A program made the position numbers and the translations under genes. A stretch of 64,000 nt of DNA from Homoserinibacter sp. YIM 151385 (GTDB lineage: Bacteria > Actinomycetota > Actinomycetes > Actinomycetales > Microbacteriaceae), in the NCBI RefSeq assembly GCF_027912415.1, contig NZ_CP115175.1, positions 2,356,001 through 2,420,000 on the forward strand. Reading direction: 5' to 3'. Positions 44,998 through 53,310 of the stretch are shown here, piece after piece. The stretch's first letter is position 1, and each line of letters opens with the position of its first letter. The notes under the pieces were generated by a model. It did no database searches and was not told where the DNA came from. It worked only from the letters and a program-made list of their open reading frames with translations.

Positions 44998-45576
44998 ATG
45001 GCGATCGACCCGGGGCGCATCGAGGCGGCCGTGACCGAGCTCCTGCTCGCGATCGGCGAGGAGCCGGCGCGCGCGGGGCTCGCGTCGACCCCGCGGCGCA
45101 TCGCGCAGGCCTACGGCGAGTACTTCGCGGGACTCGACGAGGACCCGCTCGACCACCTGCGGGATGCGACCGAGCTGGATGCGGGCGTCGGCGAGCTGGG
45201 CGAGCTGGTGCTGCTGCGCGACATCGGGTTCCGCTCCGTGTGCGAGCACCACCTCCTCCCGTTCACGGGGACGGCGCACCTCGCCTACGTGCCGCGTCAT
45301 CGGATCGTCGGCCTCGGGAAGCTGCCCCGCGTCGTCGAGACGCTGAGCTCGCGGCCGCAGCTCCAGGAGCGGCTCACGGAGGAGATCGCGGACGCGCTGC
45401 AGGAGGGCCTCGACCCGCTCGGCGTGCTCGTCGTGCTCGACGCGCGCCACGGCTGCGTGACCTCCCGCGGCGTGCGCCAGTCGGCCTCCTCGACCGTGAC
45501 CCTCGCCTCCCGCGGCACCCTCTCGCATCCCGTCGAGCGAGCTGAGACGATGGCCCTCATCGGGAGGAGCACGTGA
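44998..45576 (+). CDS. folE: GTP cyclohydrolase I
   Basis: First step of folate synthesis, GTP to dihydroneopterin triphosphate. 192 residues with the zinc-site CEHHLLPF, GLGKLPR and the RHGCVTSRG region (the usual second Met position is Val here). ATG 44998 directly follows the ftsH stop. It overlaps the folP start. Confidence 0.96.
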   Translation: MAIDPGRIEAAVTELLLAIGEEPARAGLASTPRRIAQAYGEYFAGLDEDPLDHLRDATELDAGVGELGELVLLRDIGFRSVCEHHLLPFTGTAHLAYVPRHRIVGLGKLPRVVETLSSRPQLQERLTEEIADALQEGLDPLGVLVVLDARHGCVTSRGVRQSASSTVTLASRGTLSHPVERAETMALIGRST

Positions 45577-46427
45577 TGGAGGCTGCGGGCGGGGGCTCGG
45601 ACGCCTGGGCGCCGCGGATCATGGGCATCCTCAACGTCACGCCGGACTCCTTCAGCGACGGCGGCAGCTACGAGGACGTCGGCCGCGCGCTCGCGCACGC
45701 GACCGAGCTCATGGAGCAGGGCGCCGACATCATCGACATCGGCGGCGAGTCGACCCGCCCGGGTGCCGAGCGCATCGACCCGGAGGACGAGCGGCGGCGC
45801 GTGCTGCCGGTGGTCCGGGAGCTGGCCGACCGCCGCATCCCCGTCTCGATCGACACCGTCAACGCGGGCACGGCGGCGGAGGCGGTCGCGGCGGGCGCGC
45901 TCATCGTCAACGACGTCTCGGGCGGCCTCGCCGACCCCGGCATGGCGGAGGTCGTCGCCGACTCGGGCGTGCACTTCGTGGCGATGCACTGGCGCGGCGC
46001 CGCCGGCCTCGAGGCGAGCTACGGGGATGTGGTGCGCGAGGTCCGCGAGGAGCTGCGGGAGCGGATCGCCGAGCTCGTCGTCGCCGGCCTCCGGCCCGAG
46101 CAGATCATCATCGACCCGGGCCTCGGCTTCGCGAAGGACGCCGAGCACAACTGGGCGCTCCTCGGCCGCCTGCCGGAGCTCGTCGGGCTCGGCCACGGCG
46201 TCCTCGTCGGCGCCTCGCGGAAGCGCTTCCTCGGCGCGCTGCTGCCGGAGGGCGCCGCGATGCGCGAGCGGGATGCGCCGACCGCGGTCGTGAGCGCGCT
46301 CGCCGCGCAGGCGGGCGCGTGGGCGGTCCGGGTGCACGACGTCCGCGCGACGCGCACCGCGCTGGACGTCTGGACGGCGTGGGAGCGGGGCCGACTCGGC
46401 ATCCGGCCCGAGGAGGGCGGCGCGTGA
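45576..46427 (+). CDS. folP: Dihydropteroate synthase
   Basis: Joins p-aminobenzoate to the pterin pyrophosphate; target of sulfonamides. 283 residues with MGILNVTPDSFSDGG, DIGGESTRPGA, IVNDVSGG and DPGLGFAK. ATG 45576 shares its A with the folE stop (TGATG) and has GGGAGGAG upstream; a GTG one codon earlier is also possible. Confidence 0.96.
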   Translation: MEAAGGGSDAWAPRIMGILNVTPDSFSDGGSYEDVGRALAHATELMEQGADIIDIGGESTRPGAERIDPEDERRRVLPVVRELADRRIPVSIDTVNAGTAAEAVAAGALIVNDVSGGLADPGMAEVVADSGVHFVAMHWRGAAGLEASYGDVVREVREELRERIAELVVAGLRPEQIIIDPGLGFAKDAEHNWALLGRLPELVGLGHGVLVGASRKRFLGALLPEGAAMRERDAPTAVVSALAAQAGAWAVRVHDVRATRTALDVWTAWERGRLGIRPEEGGA

Positions 46428-46792
46428 GGGAGCTCGACGAGATCCGCCTCACCGGGCTGCGCGCCAGGGCCCACCACGGGGTCTTCGAGCACGAGCGGCG
46501 CGACGGGCAGGACTTCGTGATCGACGTGGCGGTGCACCTGCCGCTCGCGCCGGCCGCCGCGGGCGACGAGCTCGCCGCGACCGTGCACTACGGCGTGCTC
46601 GCCGAGGAGGTCGTCGCCGCGGTCGAGCGCGACCCGGTCGACCTCATCGAGACCGTCGCCGAGCGGGTCGCCGGCGTCGCGCTCGCGCACGAGGCCGTGC
46701 AGCGCGTCGTCGTGACGGTCCACAAGCCGCAGGCGCCCATCGCGGTGCCCTTCGAGGACGTCGCGGTGACGATCACGCGGAGCCGCGCGTGA
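46424..46792 (+). CDS. folB: Dihydroneopterin aldolase
   Basis: Cleaves dihydroneopterin to hydroxymethyl-dihydropterin. 122 residues with GLRARAHHGVFEHER, VHYGVLAEEV and the C-terminal VTVHKPQAPI. GTG 46424 overlaps the folP stop and 46789-46792 overlap folK, so the block is translationally coupled. Confidence 0.95.
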   Translation: MRELDEIRLTGLRARAHHGVFEHERRDGQDFVIDVAVHLPLAPAAAGDELAATVHYGVLAEEVVAAVERDPVDLIETVAERVAGVALAHEAVQRVVVTVHKPQAPIAVPFEDVAVTITRSRA

Positions 46793-47280
46793 CGGGGGAG
46801 CGGGAGGCCGTGATCGCGCTGGGCGCGAACCTCGGCGACCGGGAGGCGACCATCCGGGCGGCGCTCGCCGAGCTCGACCGGGCGGACGGCCTCCGCATCC
46901 TCGACGTCTCGCCGCTCGCCGAGACGGCCGCGCTGACCCCCCGGGGCGTCGACCCCGGCAAGCCCGCCTACCTCAACGCCGTCGCGATCGCGGCGACCGC
47001 CCTCGCGCCGCTCGAGCTGCTCGACGTGCTCGCCGCCGTCGAGACCGCACACGGCCGGGTGCGCGCCGAGCGGTGGGGCGACCGCACGCTCGACCTCGAC
47101 CTCGTGCAGCTCGAGGGCGTCGAGCTCGACACCGAGCGCCTCACCCTCCCGCATCCGCGCGCCGCCGAGCGGGATTTCGTGCTCGGCCCGTGGGCCGCGG
47201 TGCGGCCGGATGCCGTGCTCGCCGGGCACGGGCCGGTCGCCGAGCTGCTCGCCGGGCTGTCGGCCGGGAGCCGCCCGTGA
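46789..47280 (+). CDS. folK: HPPK (hydroxymethyl-dihydropterin pyrophosphokinase)
   Basis: Transfers pyrophosphate from ATP to the pterin. 163 residues with ALGANLGDRE, YLNAV and the ATP/Mg motif RWGDRTLDLDLV followed by LPHPRAAERDFVL. GTG 46789 overlaps folB. This completes the folE-P-B-K operon. Confidence 0.96.
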   Translation: MTGEREAVIALGANLGDREATIRAALAELDRADGLRILDVSPLAETAALTPRGVDPGKPAYLNAVAIAATALAPLELLDVLAAVETAHGRVRAERWGDRTLDLDLVQLEGVELDTERLTLPHPRAAERDFVLGPWAAVRPDAVLAGHGPVAELLAGLSAGSRP

Positions 47281-47762
47281 AGCGCACCCGCCCCCTCGCC
47301 CTCGTGTCGCTCGGCGCGATCGGCGTCGCCGTCGGCTTCCTCCTCGAGACGCTCCTCGTCGCGGGCGGGCGCCTGCGCTTCGAGCCGCCCGTCACCCTGC
47401 CGATCGCGCTCGTCCTCATCGGCGGGCTCGTCGTCGCCGCCGCCGTGCCGGTCTGGCGCTCGACCCGCGGCGAGCCGGACGAGCGGCGCCGCCGACGCGT
47501 CGACCCCTTCTACGCGACCCGCGTCGTCGTGCTCGCGAAGGCCTCCGCGCTGGGCGGCGCGCTGCTCACCGGCGCCGCCGTCGGCATCCTCGCCTGGCTC
47601 CTGACGCGCTCCGTGCTCGCCGGGGTAGGGTCGACGGTGATGGCCGCGGCGGCGGCGGTGGGGGCCCTGCTCCTCCTCGTCGCGGGCCTCGTGGCCGAGC
47701 ACCTGTGCACGGTCCCGCCGGACGACGACGAGCCGGGCGGGCCCGGCGCGGCCGCCACCTAG
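47277..47762 (+). CDS. DUF3180 membrane protein
   Basis: 161 residues with four hydrophobic helices and the pattern RTRPL...G..VG, RRRRVDPFYATRVVVLAKASAL, matching the DUF3180 proteins that follow folK in actinobacteria. Function unknown. GTG 47277 overlaps folK by GTGA. Confidence 0.88.
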   Translation: MKRTRPLALVSLGAIGVAVGFLLETLLVAGGRLRFEPPVTLPIALVLIGGLVVAAAVPVWRSTRGEPDERRRRRVDPFYATRVVVLAKASALGGALLTGAAVGILAWLLTRSVLAGVGSTVMAAAAAVGALLLLVAGLVAEHLCTVPPDDDEPGGPGAAAT

Positions 47763-47807
47763 CGAGACGCCCAGCAGGACCCCACAAGCCGAGGCGAACG
47801 AGGAGCC

Positions 47808-48335
47808 GTGACCGACGAGCCGCAGACCCAGTCCGTGACCGAGACGGCGGCCGGCGCCCGCCTCGAGCCGGACCCCGGCGCGTGGATCCGCGTCTCGCCG
47901 AAGTACCTGGTCGTCGACCTCGTCACGACGATCGTGTGGGGCGCCATCGTGACGGCCGCCTCCGCGATCCCGTGGATCCTCTCCGGCGTCGTCGGGCTCG
48001 CCGCCATCCCCGCCGGGCTCGGCCTCATCTTCCTCCTCGTCGCGGTCTTCACGCCGCGCCGGGTGCGCGCCATCGGCTACCGCCTCCGCGAGGACGACCT
48101 GCTCTTCCGCACCGGCATCCTCTTCCAGCGCTTCGTCGCCGTGCCCTACGGGCGCATGCAGCTCGTCGACATCAACCGGGGGCCGCTCGCGCGCGCCGTC
48201 GGGCTCAGCGAGCTCAAGCTCGTGACGGCCGCCGCCGCGACGAACATCACCATCCCCGGCCTCCCCGAGGCCGACGCCGAGGGGCTGCGCGACCGCCTCG
48301 TCGACCTCGCCGAGACGCGGCGGGCGGGACTGTGA
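47808..48335 (+). CDS. PH-domain membrane protein (YdbS-like)
   Basis: 175 residues: two transmembrane helices then a bacterial PH domain (RVRAIGYRLREDDLLFRTGILF, VPYGRMQLVDI). Always paired with the larger YdbT-like protein. GTG 47808. Function of the pair is unsettled. Confidence 0.87.
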   Translation: MTDEPQTQSVTETAAGARLEPDPGAWIRVSPKYLVVDLVTTIVWGAIVTAASAIPWILSGVVGLAAIPAGLGLIFLLVAVFTPRRVRAIGYRLREDDLLFRTGILFQRFVAVPYGRMQLVDINRGPLARAVGLSELKLVTAAAATNITIPGLPEADAEGLRDRLVDLAETRRAGL

Positions 48336-50089
48336 CCGACCCGGCGGGCGCGCCGGAGTCCTCGGGCCCCGTGGCGCCGGAGGCCGTGGAGCGGGAGGCC
48401 GTCCGCGTCGGCGCGACCGCCTCCGGCCTCGCCGACGGCGAATGGCACCGCCTGCACCCCGCGACCCCGCTGCTGCGCGGCGGCATCGCCTTCTTCGCGA
48501 TCCTCGGCATCCTCATCGCGAACCTCCGCGAGCGGCTCATCGAGCTCTTCCTGCCGGAGCAGGGCTACGAGGGCGACCCGATCGACTACATCCTCGAGGA
48601 GGGGCTGCTCCCGATCGCGCTCCTCGTGGTCGTCGGGATCCTCCTCGTCGTCATGGTCGGCTTCTGGCTCTCCTGGCGGATGCACTCGTACCGGATCACC
48701 GAGGAGCTCGTCGAGGTGCGCTCGGGGGTCGTCTTCCGCACCCACCGGCGCGGGCGGCTCGACCGCATCCAGGGCATCAACGTCGTCCGCACCCTCCTGC
48801 CGCGCATCTTCGGCGCCGCGAAGCTGGAGATCGAGGTGGCCGGGCAGGACGCGAACGTCGCGCTCCAGTACCTCAAGGGCGGCGTCGCCGACCAGCTGCG
48901 CGCCGACATCCTGCGGCTCGCCTCGGGCTCGCGCGAGCGGGCGGCGGTCGCGCGCGGCGAGGCGCGGGCGGGGGATGCGGCGGCCGGCCCCGGCATCGTC
49001 GAGACGCGCCTCAACGAGTTCATCGCGCCCGAGCTCGACCCCGCGCTCGCTCCCGTCGAGTCGGTCGTGCGGATGCATCCCGGCCGGCTCGTCGGCTCGA
49101 TCCTCCTCAGCGTCCCGACGCTGTTCTTCGCCCTCGCGCTGACGGGCGCCGTCATCGGCACGGTCGTCGCCGACATCCCCTGGCCGATCTTCGCGGCCGT
49201 GCCGATGGCGATCGGCCTCGTCTCCTACGCCTTCTCGCAGATCACGAAGTCGCTGCGCTACTCGATCGCGGGCACGCCCGACGGGGTGCGCATCGGCTAC
49301 GGCCTCATCTCGGTGCGCAACGAGACGCTGCCGCCGGGCCGCCTCCACTCGATCTCCGTCTCGCAGGAGCTGCTCTGGCGGCCCGCCGACTGGTGGACGA
49401 TCCGGGTCAACCGCGCCTCCCAGTCGACCGTCTCCTCCGACGGGCAGTCGCAGTACGCGAACACGACCGTGCTCCCCGTCGGGACGCGCGAGGACGTGCT
49501 CCGCGTGCTCGGCCTGCTGCTGCCGGATCTCGGCGCCGAGGAGCTCCGCGCGATCGCCGAGCCCGCCTTCGGCAAGGGGGGCGACGAGATGTTCACGGTG
49601 TCGCCGCCGCGCGCCCGAATCCTCCGCTGGTTCTCGCGCCGCCGCAACGGCTTCGCGATCCACCCGGCCGTCGTGCTGCTGCGCCGCGGCGCGATCTGGC
49701 GCGAGCTCGTCATCGTGCCGACGCCGCGCATCCAGAGCATCGCCGTCCGCCAGGGGCCGCTGCTGCGCCGCCTGCGTCTCGCCGCGGTGCGCGCGCACAC
49801 CGTCAACGGGCCGATCACGGCCAGCCTCGGCGCCCTCGACGTGCGGGATGCGGAGCGCTTCTTCGCGGAGGCCTCGGCGACCGCGCTCGCGGGCGCGTCG
49901 GCGGACCGCTCCCACCGTTGGGGCGCCGCCGCGTCCCCCTCCGCCGCCTCCGCCTTCCCCTCGTCGGGAGGGTTCTCCGGCGACGCGCCGGGGGCGGCGG
50001 CCGACACGCCGGGGGCGGCGTCGGATCCCCTCCCGGAGGGCACGGTGGAGGGCGCGCCGGACGGCGCACGACCGGACGCACCCCGGTGA
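48332..50089 (+). CDS. PH-domain membrane protein (YdbT-like)
   Basis: 585 residues with pairs of transmembrane helices and PH domains in tandem (about residues 110-160, 310-400 and 430-500), for example YRITEELVEVRSGVVFRTHRRGRLDRIQ. The last 60 residues are Ala/Pro/Gly/Ser-rich and probably disordered. GTG 48332 overlaps the smaller partner by GTGA. Confidence 0.87.
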   Translation: MTDPAGAPESSGPVAPEAVEREAVRVGATASGLADGEWHRLHPATPLLRGGIAFFAILGILIANLRERLIELFLPEQGYEGDPIDYILEEGLLPIALLVVVGILLVVMVGFWLSWRMHSYRITEELVEVRSGVVFRTHRRGRLDRIQGINVVRTLLPRIFGAAKLEIEVAGQDANVALQYLKGGVADQLRADILRLASGSRERAAVARGEARAGDAAAGPGIVETRLNEFIAPELDPALAPVESVVRMHPGRLVGSILLSVPTLFFALALTGAVIGTVVADIPWPIFAAVPMAIGLVSYAFSQITKSLRYSIAGTPDGVRIGYGLISVRNETLPPGRLHSISVSQELLWRPADWWTIRVNRASQSTVSSDGQSQYANTTVLPVGTREDVLRVLGLLLPDLGAEELRAIAEPAFGKGGDEMFTVSPPRARILRWFSRRRNGFAIHPAVVLLRRGAIWRELVIVPTPRIQSIAVRQGPLLRRLRLAAVRAHTVNGPITASLGALDVRDAERFFAEASATALAGASADRSHRWGAAASPSAASAFPSSGGFSGDAPGAAADTPGAASDPLPEGTVEGAPDGARPDAPR

Positions 50090-50802
50090 CGACCGCCGCG
50101 CAGCGCTCGGGGCGGCTCGGCGTCGGCGTCGTGGGGGCCGGCCGCGTCGGCCCCGTGCTCGGGGCGGCGCTCGGCGGCGCCGGCCACACGGTCGTCGGGA
50201 TCTCCGCCGTCTCGCAGGCGAGCCGCGACCGTGCCGAGGCGATGCTGCCGGGCGTGCCCGTGCTCGAGGTCGCGGCGGTCGTCGAGCGCAGCGAGCTCGT
50301 GATCCTCGCGGTCCCGGATGCGGAGCTGCCCGGTCTCGTCGAGGGCCTCGCCGCGACGGGCGCCTGGCAGCCGGGCCAGCTGGTGCTCCACACCGCTCCC
50401 GCTCACGGCACCGCGGTCCTCGAACCCGCGTTCCGCGCGGGCGCGATCCCGCTCGCCGTGCACCCCGCCATGGCCTTCACGGGCTCGAGCATCGACCTGC
50501 AGCGGCTGCGCTCGAGTTGGTGCGCGGTCACGGCGCCGGCGCCGGTGCTCCCGATCGCGCAGGCGCTCGTCATGGAGATGGGGGCCGAGCCGATCGTCGT
50601 CGCGGAGGGCGATCGTGCCGACTACGCGGACGCGGTGCTCGCCGCCTCCGAGTTCTCGAGCGCGATCGTGACGCAGGCTGCCGACCGCCTCCGCGCGATC
50701 GGCGTCGAGGCGCCCGGCCGTCTGCTCGGCGGCGTCGTCCGCTCCGCGGTCGAGCGCGCACTGGGCGACGTCGGCCCCGAGCTCGCCGCGCCCCTCGACT
50801 GA
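50086..50802 (+). CDS. Rossmann-like and DUF2520 domain protein
   Basis: 238-residue NAD(P)-binding protein: GVVGAGRVGPVLGAAL near the N-terminus, then a C-terminal helical DUF2520 domain. Its relatives normally sit directly before panC. A role in coenzyme metabolism has been suggested by context only. GTG 50086 overlaps the YdbT-like gene by GTGA. Here it is separated from panC by 1.6 kb of accessory DNA. Confidence 0.87.
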   Translation: MTTAAQRSGRLGVGVVGAGRVGPVLGAALGGAGHTVVGISAVSQASRDRAEAMLPGVPVLEVAAVVERSELVILAVPDAELPGLVEGLAATGAWQPGQLVLHTAPAHGTAVLEPAFRAGAIPLAVHPAMAFTGSSIDLQRLRSSWCAVTAPAPVLPIAQALVMEMGAEPIVVAEGDRADYADAVLAASEFSSAIVTQAADRLRAIGVEAPGRLLGGVVRSAVERALGDVGPELAAPLD

Positions 50803-50852
50803 CGCCCCGTCCCCGCGCCCTCTCTCTCCCCGCCCTCCCCCCTCCCCGCCCT

Positions 50853-50943
50853 CCTTCCGAAATGCAGGATGGGCGGCGGATCGCTCGCGGAGCCGCGCGG
50901 TGCTCGTGCGGCTCGGGGCGCGCTGATCCTGCATTTCGGAAGG
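50853..50943. repeat. Inverted-repeat unit 1 (91 bp)
   Basis: CCTTCCGAAATGCAGGAT at 50853-50870 and its exact complement at 50926-50943. The 55-base interior holds a secondary stem GAGCCGC/GCGGCTC. Flanking C- and G-rich runs can lengthen the outer stem. Confidence 0.9.
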
Positions 50944-51005
50944 GGAGGGGCGGCGGGTGCTACGGTCCGCCGACGAGTCCGCCGCACCCCGGCGGCGGGG
51001 CTCAC

Positions 51006-51096
51006 CCTTCCGAAATGCAGGATGGATACCGCGTCCGGCTCCGCGCCCGGCCGCATCCTCGGGGGCGAACACCCGCCGATCCTGCATTTCGGAAGG
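51006..51096. repeat. Inverted-repeat unit 2 (91 bp)
   Basis: The same 18-base arms at 51006-51023 and 51079-51096, with an interior of exactly the same 55-base length but unrelated sequence. A similar G-rich tail follows both units. Confidence 0.9.
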
Positions 51097-51120
51097 GGGA
51101 GGGGCGGCAGGGGGGCGGGG
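51095..51120 (+). other. G-rich tract with quadruplex potential
   Basis: Four runs of G (5, 4, 6 and 4) separated by A, CGGCA and C. It starts in the last bases of repeat unit 2 and ends ten bases before the -35 region of the ArsR gene. Confidence 0.5.
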
Positions 51121-51129
51121 CGCACGGGG

Positions 51130-51158
51130 TTGCGGATGCATAAGTAGGGGCTTATGGT
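51130..51158 (+). promoter_or_regulatory. ArsR-operon promoter and operator
   Basis: TTGCGG (51130-51135), 17 bases, TATGGT (51153-51158), then six bases to ATG 51165, a leaderless arrangement. The inverted repeat CATAAG-TAGGGG-CTTATG (51139-51156) overlaps the -10 box and is the likely autoregulatory operator of the ArsR protein. Confidence 0.65.
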
Positions 51159-51164
51159 TTCGGC

Positions 51165-51623
51165 ATGGATGCATTCGCCGCGATCGCCGACCCCGTGCGG
51201 AGGCGCCTGCTCGAGCGGCTCGCGCTCGGGGAGGCCTCGGCGGGCGAGCTGAGCGAGCTCGCGGCCGAGGGCTTCGGGATCTCGCAGCCCGCCGCATCCC
51301 AGCACCTTCGGGCGCTCCGCGAGGCCGGGCTGGCCGAGGTGCGCACGGAGGGCCGTCGCCGCCTCTACGCGCTCTCGCCCGTCGCCGTGCGCGGGATGCG
51401 GGACTGGGTCGACGCCCTGCTCGCCCCGACCGCGACCTGGCTGCAGGCCGCCGACGCGCTCGAGACCGAGCTCGCGCGCGGCCGTCGCGAGCGGCGGCGC
51501 GGCGCGGCAACCGGCGTGCCAACCGGCGTGCCAACCGGCGTGCCAATCGGCGCGGCCCCCGCATCCGCCGCCCCCGACCGCGAGCACACCCACGACCCCC
51601 ACCACGAGGAGCGAAGCGCATGA
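51165..51623 (+). CDS. ArsR-family transcriptional repressor
   Basis: 152-residue winged-HTH repressor: AIADPVRRRLLERLA, recognition region GISQPAASQHLRALREAGLAEV and wing EGRRRLYAL. No metal-binding Cys pair is present, so it belongs to the non-metal PadR/SRPBCC-linked ArsR group. The C-terminal third is low complexity: a 12-base unit repeated 3-4 times (51508-51552) encodes VPTG repeats, then a His/Glu-rich end. ATGA overlap with the SRPBCC gene. Confidence 0.9.
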   Translation: MDAFAAIADPVRRRLLERLALGEASAGELSELAAEGFGISQPAASQHLRALREAGLAEVRTEGRRRLYALSPVAVRGMRDWVDALLAPTATWLQAADALETELARGRRERRRGAATGVPTGVPTGVPIGAAPASAAPDREHTHDPHHEERSA

Positions 51624-52294
51624 CCGACCCCGTCACCCCCGAGAACTACGACCCCGAGGGCCTCGAGCGCCGCCTCGAGCAGCTGCCCGCCGAGGGGCGC
51701 CCCGCGATCGTCGTCCTGCGGCGCGAGTACGCGGAGACCGCCGAGCACGTCTGGGATGCGCTCACGACCCCGGCGCGGATCCCCCGCTGGTTCGCGCCGA
51801 TCGAGGGCGATCTCCGCGTCGGCGGGCGGTACCAGGTGCAGGGCAACGCGAGCGGCGAGATCCTCGCCTGCGAGCGCCCGAACCGCATCCTCATGACCTG
51901 GGAGTCGCCCGGCCAGGACGTTCCGCCGAGCGAGCTGCAGCTGCGCCTCGAGCCCGCCGCGGGCGGCGCGGCGACGACGCTGGAGCTGCGGCACAGCGCC
52001 GAGGTGCCGGCCGAGTTCTGGACCTCCTTCGGACCGGGCGCGGTCGGCGTCGGCTGGGATCTCTCCTTCCTCGGCCTCGCGCTCCACCTGTCGAACCCGG
52101 AGGCCGAGCACGCGGTCGAGGACGACGAGGCCTTCGCGGTCTCGGAGGACGGCATCCGCATCATCGAGGTCTCGAGCGCCGCCTGGGCACGCGCCTCGAT
52201 GGAGGCCGGGACGCCGGCCGAGGATGCGGTCGCGGCCGGCGGGCGGACGACGGCCTTCTACACGGGCCGCCCCGACCCGGACGCCGCCGAGTAG
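51620..52294 (+). CDS. SRPBCC (AHSA1-like) domain protein
   Basis: 224 residues with the START-like AHSA1 fold: TAEHVWDALTTPARIPRWFAP, GGRYQVQGNASGEILACERPNRILMTW and a C-terminal helix. Such proteins bind hydrophobic ligands. Co-expression with an ArsR repressor is a widespread pairing. ATG 51620 overlaps the ArsR stop. The last 50 residues extend past the usual domain. Confidence 0.88.
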   Translation: MTDPVTPENYDPEGLERRLEQLPAEGRPAIVVLRREYAETAEHVWDALTTPARIPRWFAPIEGDLRVGGRYQVQGNASGEILACERPNRILMTWESPGQDVPPSELQLRLEPAAGGAATTLELRHSAEVPAEFWTSFGPGAVGVGWDLSFLGLALHLSNPEAEHAVEDDEAFAVSEDGIRIIEVSSAAWARASMEAGTPAEDAVAAGGRTTAFYTGRPDPDAAE

Positions 52295-52315
52295 GCGCGG
52301 CCCCGCGAAGCGAGA

Positions 52316-52359
52316 TTCTCCGCAATCGCCGCGAGGATCCGCGCGGCGAACGCGGAGAA
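52316..52359 (+). terminator. Hairpin after the ArsR-SRPBCC operon
   Basis: Arms TTCTCCGC (52316-52323) and GCGGAGAA (52352-52359) enclose a second nested TCGCCGCG stem. It lies before a TAGCAT box near 52,381 that may be the panC -10. Confidence 0.55.
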
Positions 52360-52431
52360 ACCCGCATGGCACAGGCCGGGTAGCATCGGGGAGGCCGCGC
52401 GGCACCCCGCGGCGGCCGGAGAGGCACCACC

Positions 52432-53289
52432 GTGAGCGACGGCACCCCCGCGTCCGCGCCGCCCGTCATCACGACGATCGCGGCCCTGCGCGAGCGCTTC
52501 CCGGCACGGGCGGTCGCGCTCGTCCCGACGATGGGCGCGCTCCACGAGGGCCACCTCGCGCTCGTCCGCCGTGCCGCGGAGCTCGCGGACGAGGTCGTCG
52601 TCTCCATCTTCGTGAACCCGCTGCAGTTCGGGCCGAGCGAGGACCTCGACCGCTACCCGCGCGACCTCGAGGCCGACCTCGCCCTCCTCGCGCCCCTCGG
52701 CGTGGCCGCGGTCTTCGCGCCGGCCGTCGACGAGATGTACCCGGACGGCCCGCCGCAGACGACGCTCCGCGCGGGCGAGCTCGGCGGCCGCCTTGAGGGC
52801 CGCACCCGCCCCGGCCACTTCGACGGCATGCTCACCGTCGTCGCGAAGCTCATCCACATCGCGCGTCCCGCGCACCTCCTGTTCGGCCAGAAGGATGCGC
52901 AGCAGGTGTTCCTCGTCGAGCGCATGGTCCGCGACCTGGACCTCGAGGCGCACGTGGAGGTCGTGGAGACCGTGCGCGCGGCGGACGGCCTCGCGCTCTC
53001 GAGCCGCAACCGCTACCTCGACGAGTCCGAGCGCCGAGCCGCCCTCGCCCTCAGCCGCGCGCTCGAGGCGGCGGACTCGGCCGCCGACCGCGGCATCGAC
53101 GCCGTCATCGCGGCCGCGCAGTCGGTGCTCATGGGGGAGGAGCATGTCGAGGTGGACTACTTTGAAGTGGTCGACCCGGCGACCTTCCTGCCCGTGGGCG
53201 ACGACTTCCGCGGGACGGCGCGCGTGCTCATCGCCGCGCGCGTCGGCCCCGCGAGACTCATCGACAACGACGCCATCTACCTGAACTGA
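52432..53289 (+). CDS. panC: Pantoate-beta-alanine ligase
   Basis: ATP-dependent last step of pantothenate synthesis. 285 residues with VPTMGALHEGHLAL (HIGH-like), FVNPLQFGPSEDL, LFGQKDAQQ and the KMSKS-like ALSSRNRYL. GTG 52432 with GGAGAGG upstream. No panB or panD nearby. lysS follows by 21 bases. Confidence 0.96.
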   Translation: MSDGTPASAPPVITTIAALRERFPARAVALVPTMGALHEGHLALVRRAAELADEVVVSIFVNPLQFGPSEDLDRYPRDLEADLALLAPLGVAAVFAPAVDEMYPDGPPQTTLRAGELGGRLEGRTRPGHFDGMLTVVAKLIHIARPAHLLFGQKDAQQVFLVERMVRDLDLEAHVEVVETVRAADGLALSSRNRYLDESERRAALALSRALEAADSAADRGIDAVIAAAQSVLMGEEHVEVDYFEVVDPATFLPVGDDFRGTARVLIAARVGPARLIDNDAIYLN

Positions 53290-53310
53290 CGAGAGCAGCC
53301 CACGAGAGCC

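Noticed and set aside
42259-45528. A 1089-codon minus-strand frame opposite hpt, ftsH and folE
   Set aside because: Shadow of conserved genes, with no recognisable domain.
50853-51096. CRISPR array from the repeated 18-mers
   Set aside because: Copies alternate in orientation and form hairpin units; no regular direct repeat-spacer pattern and no cas genes.
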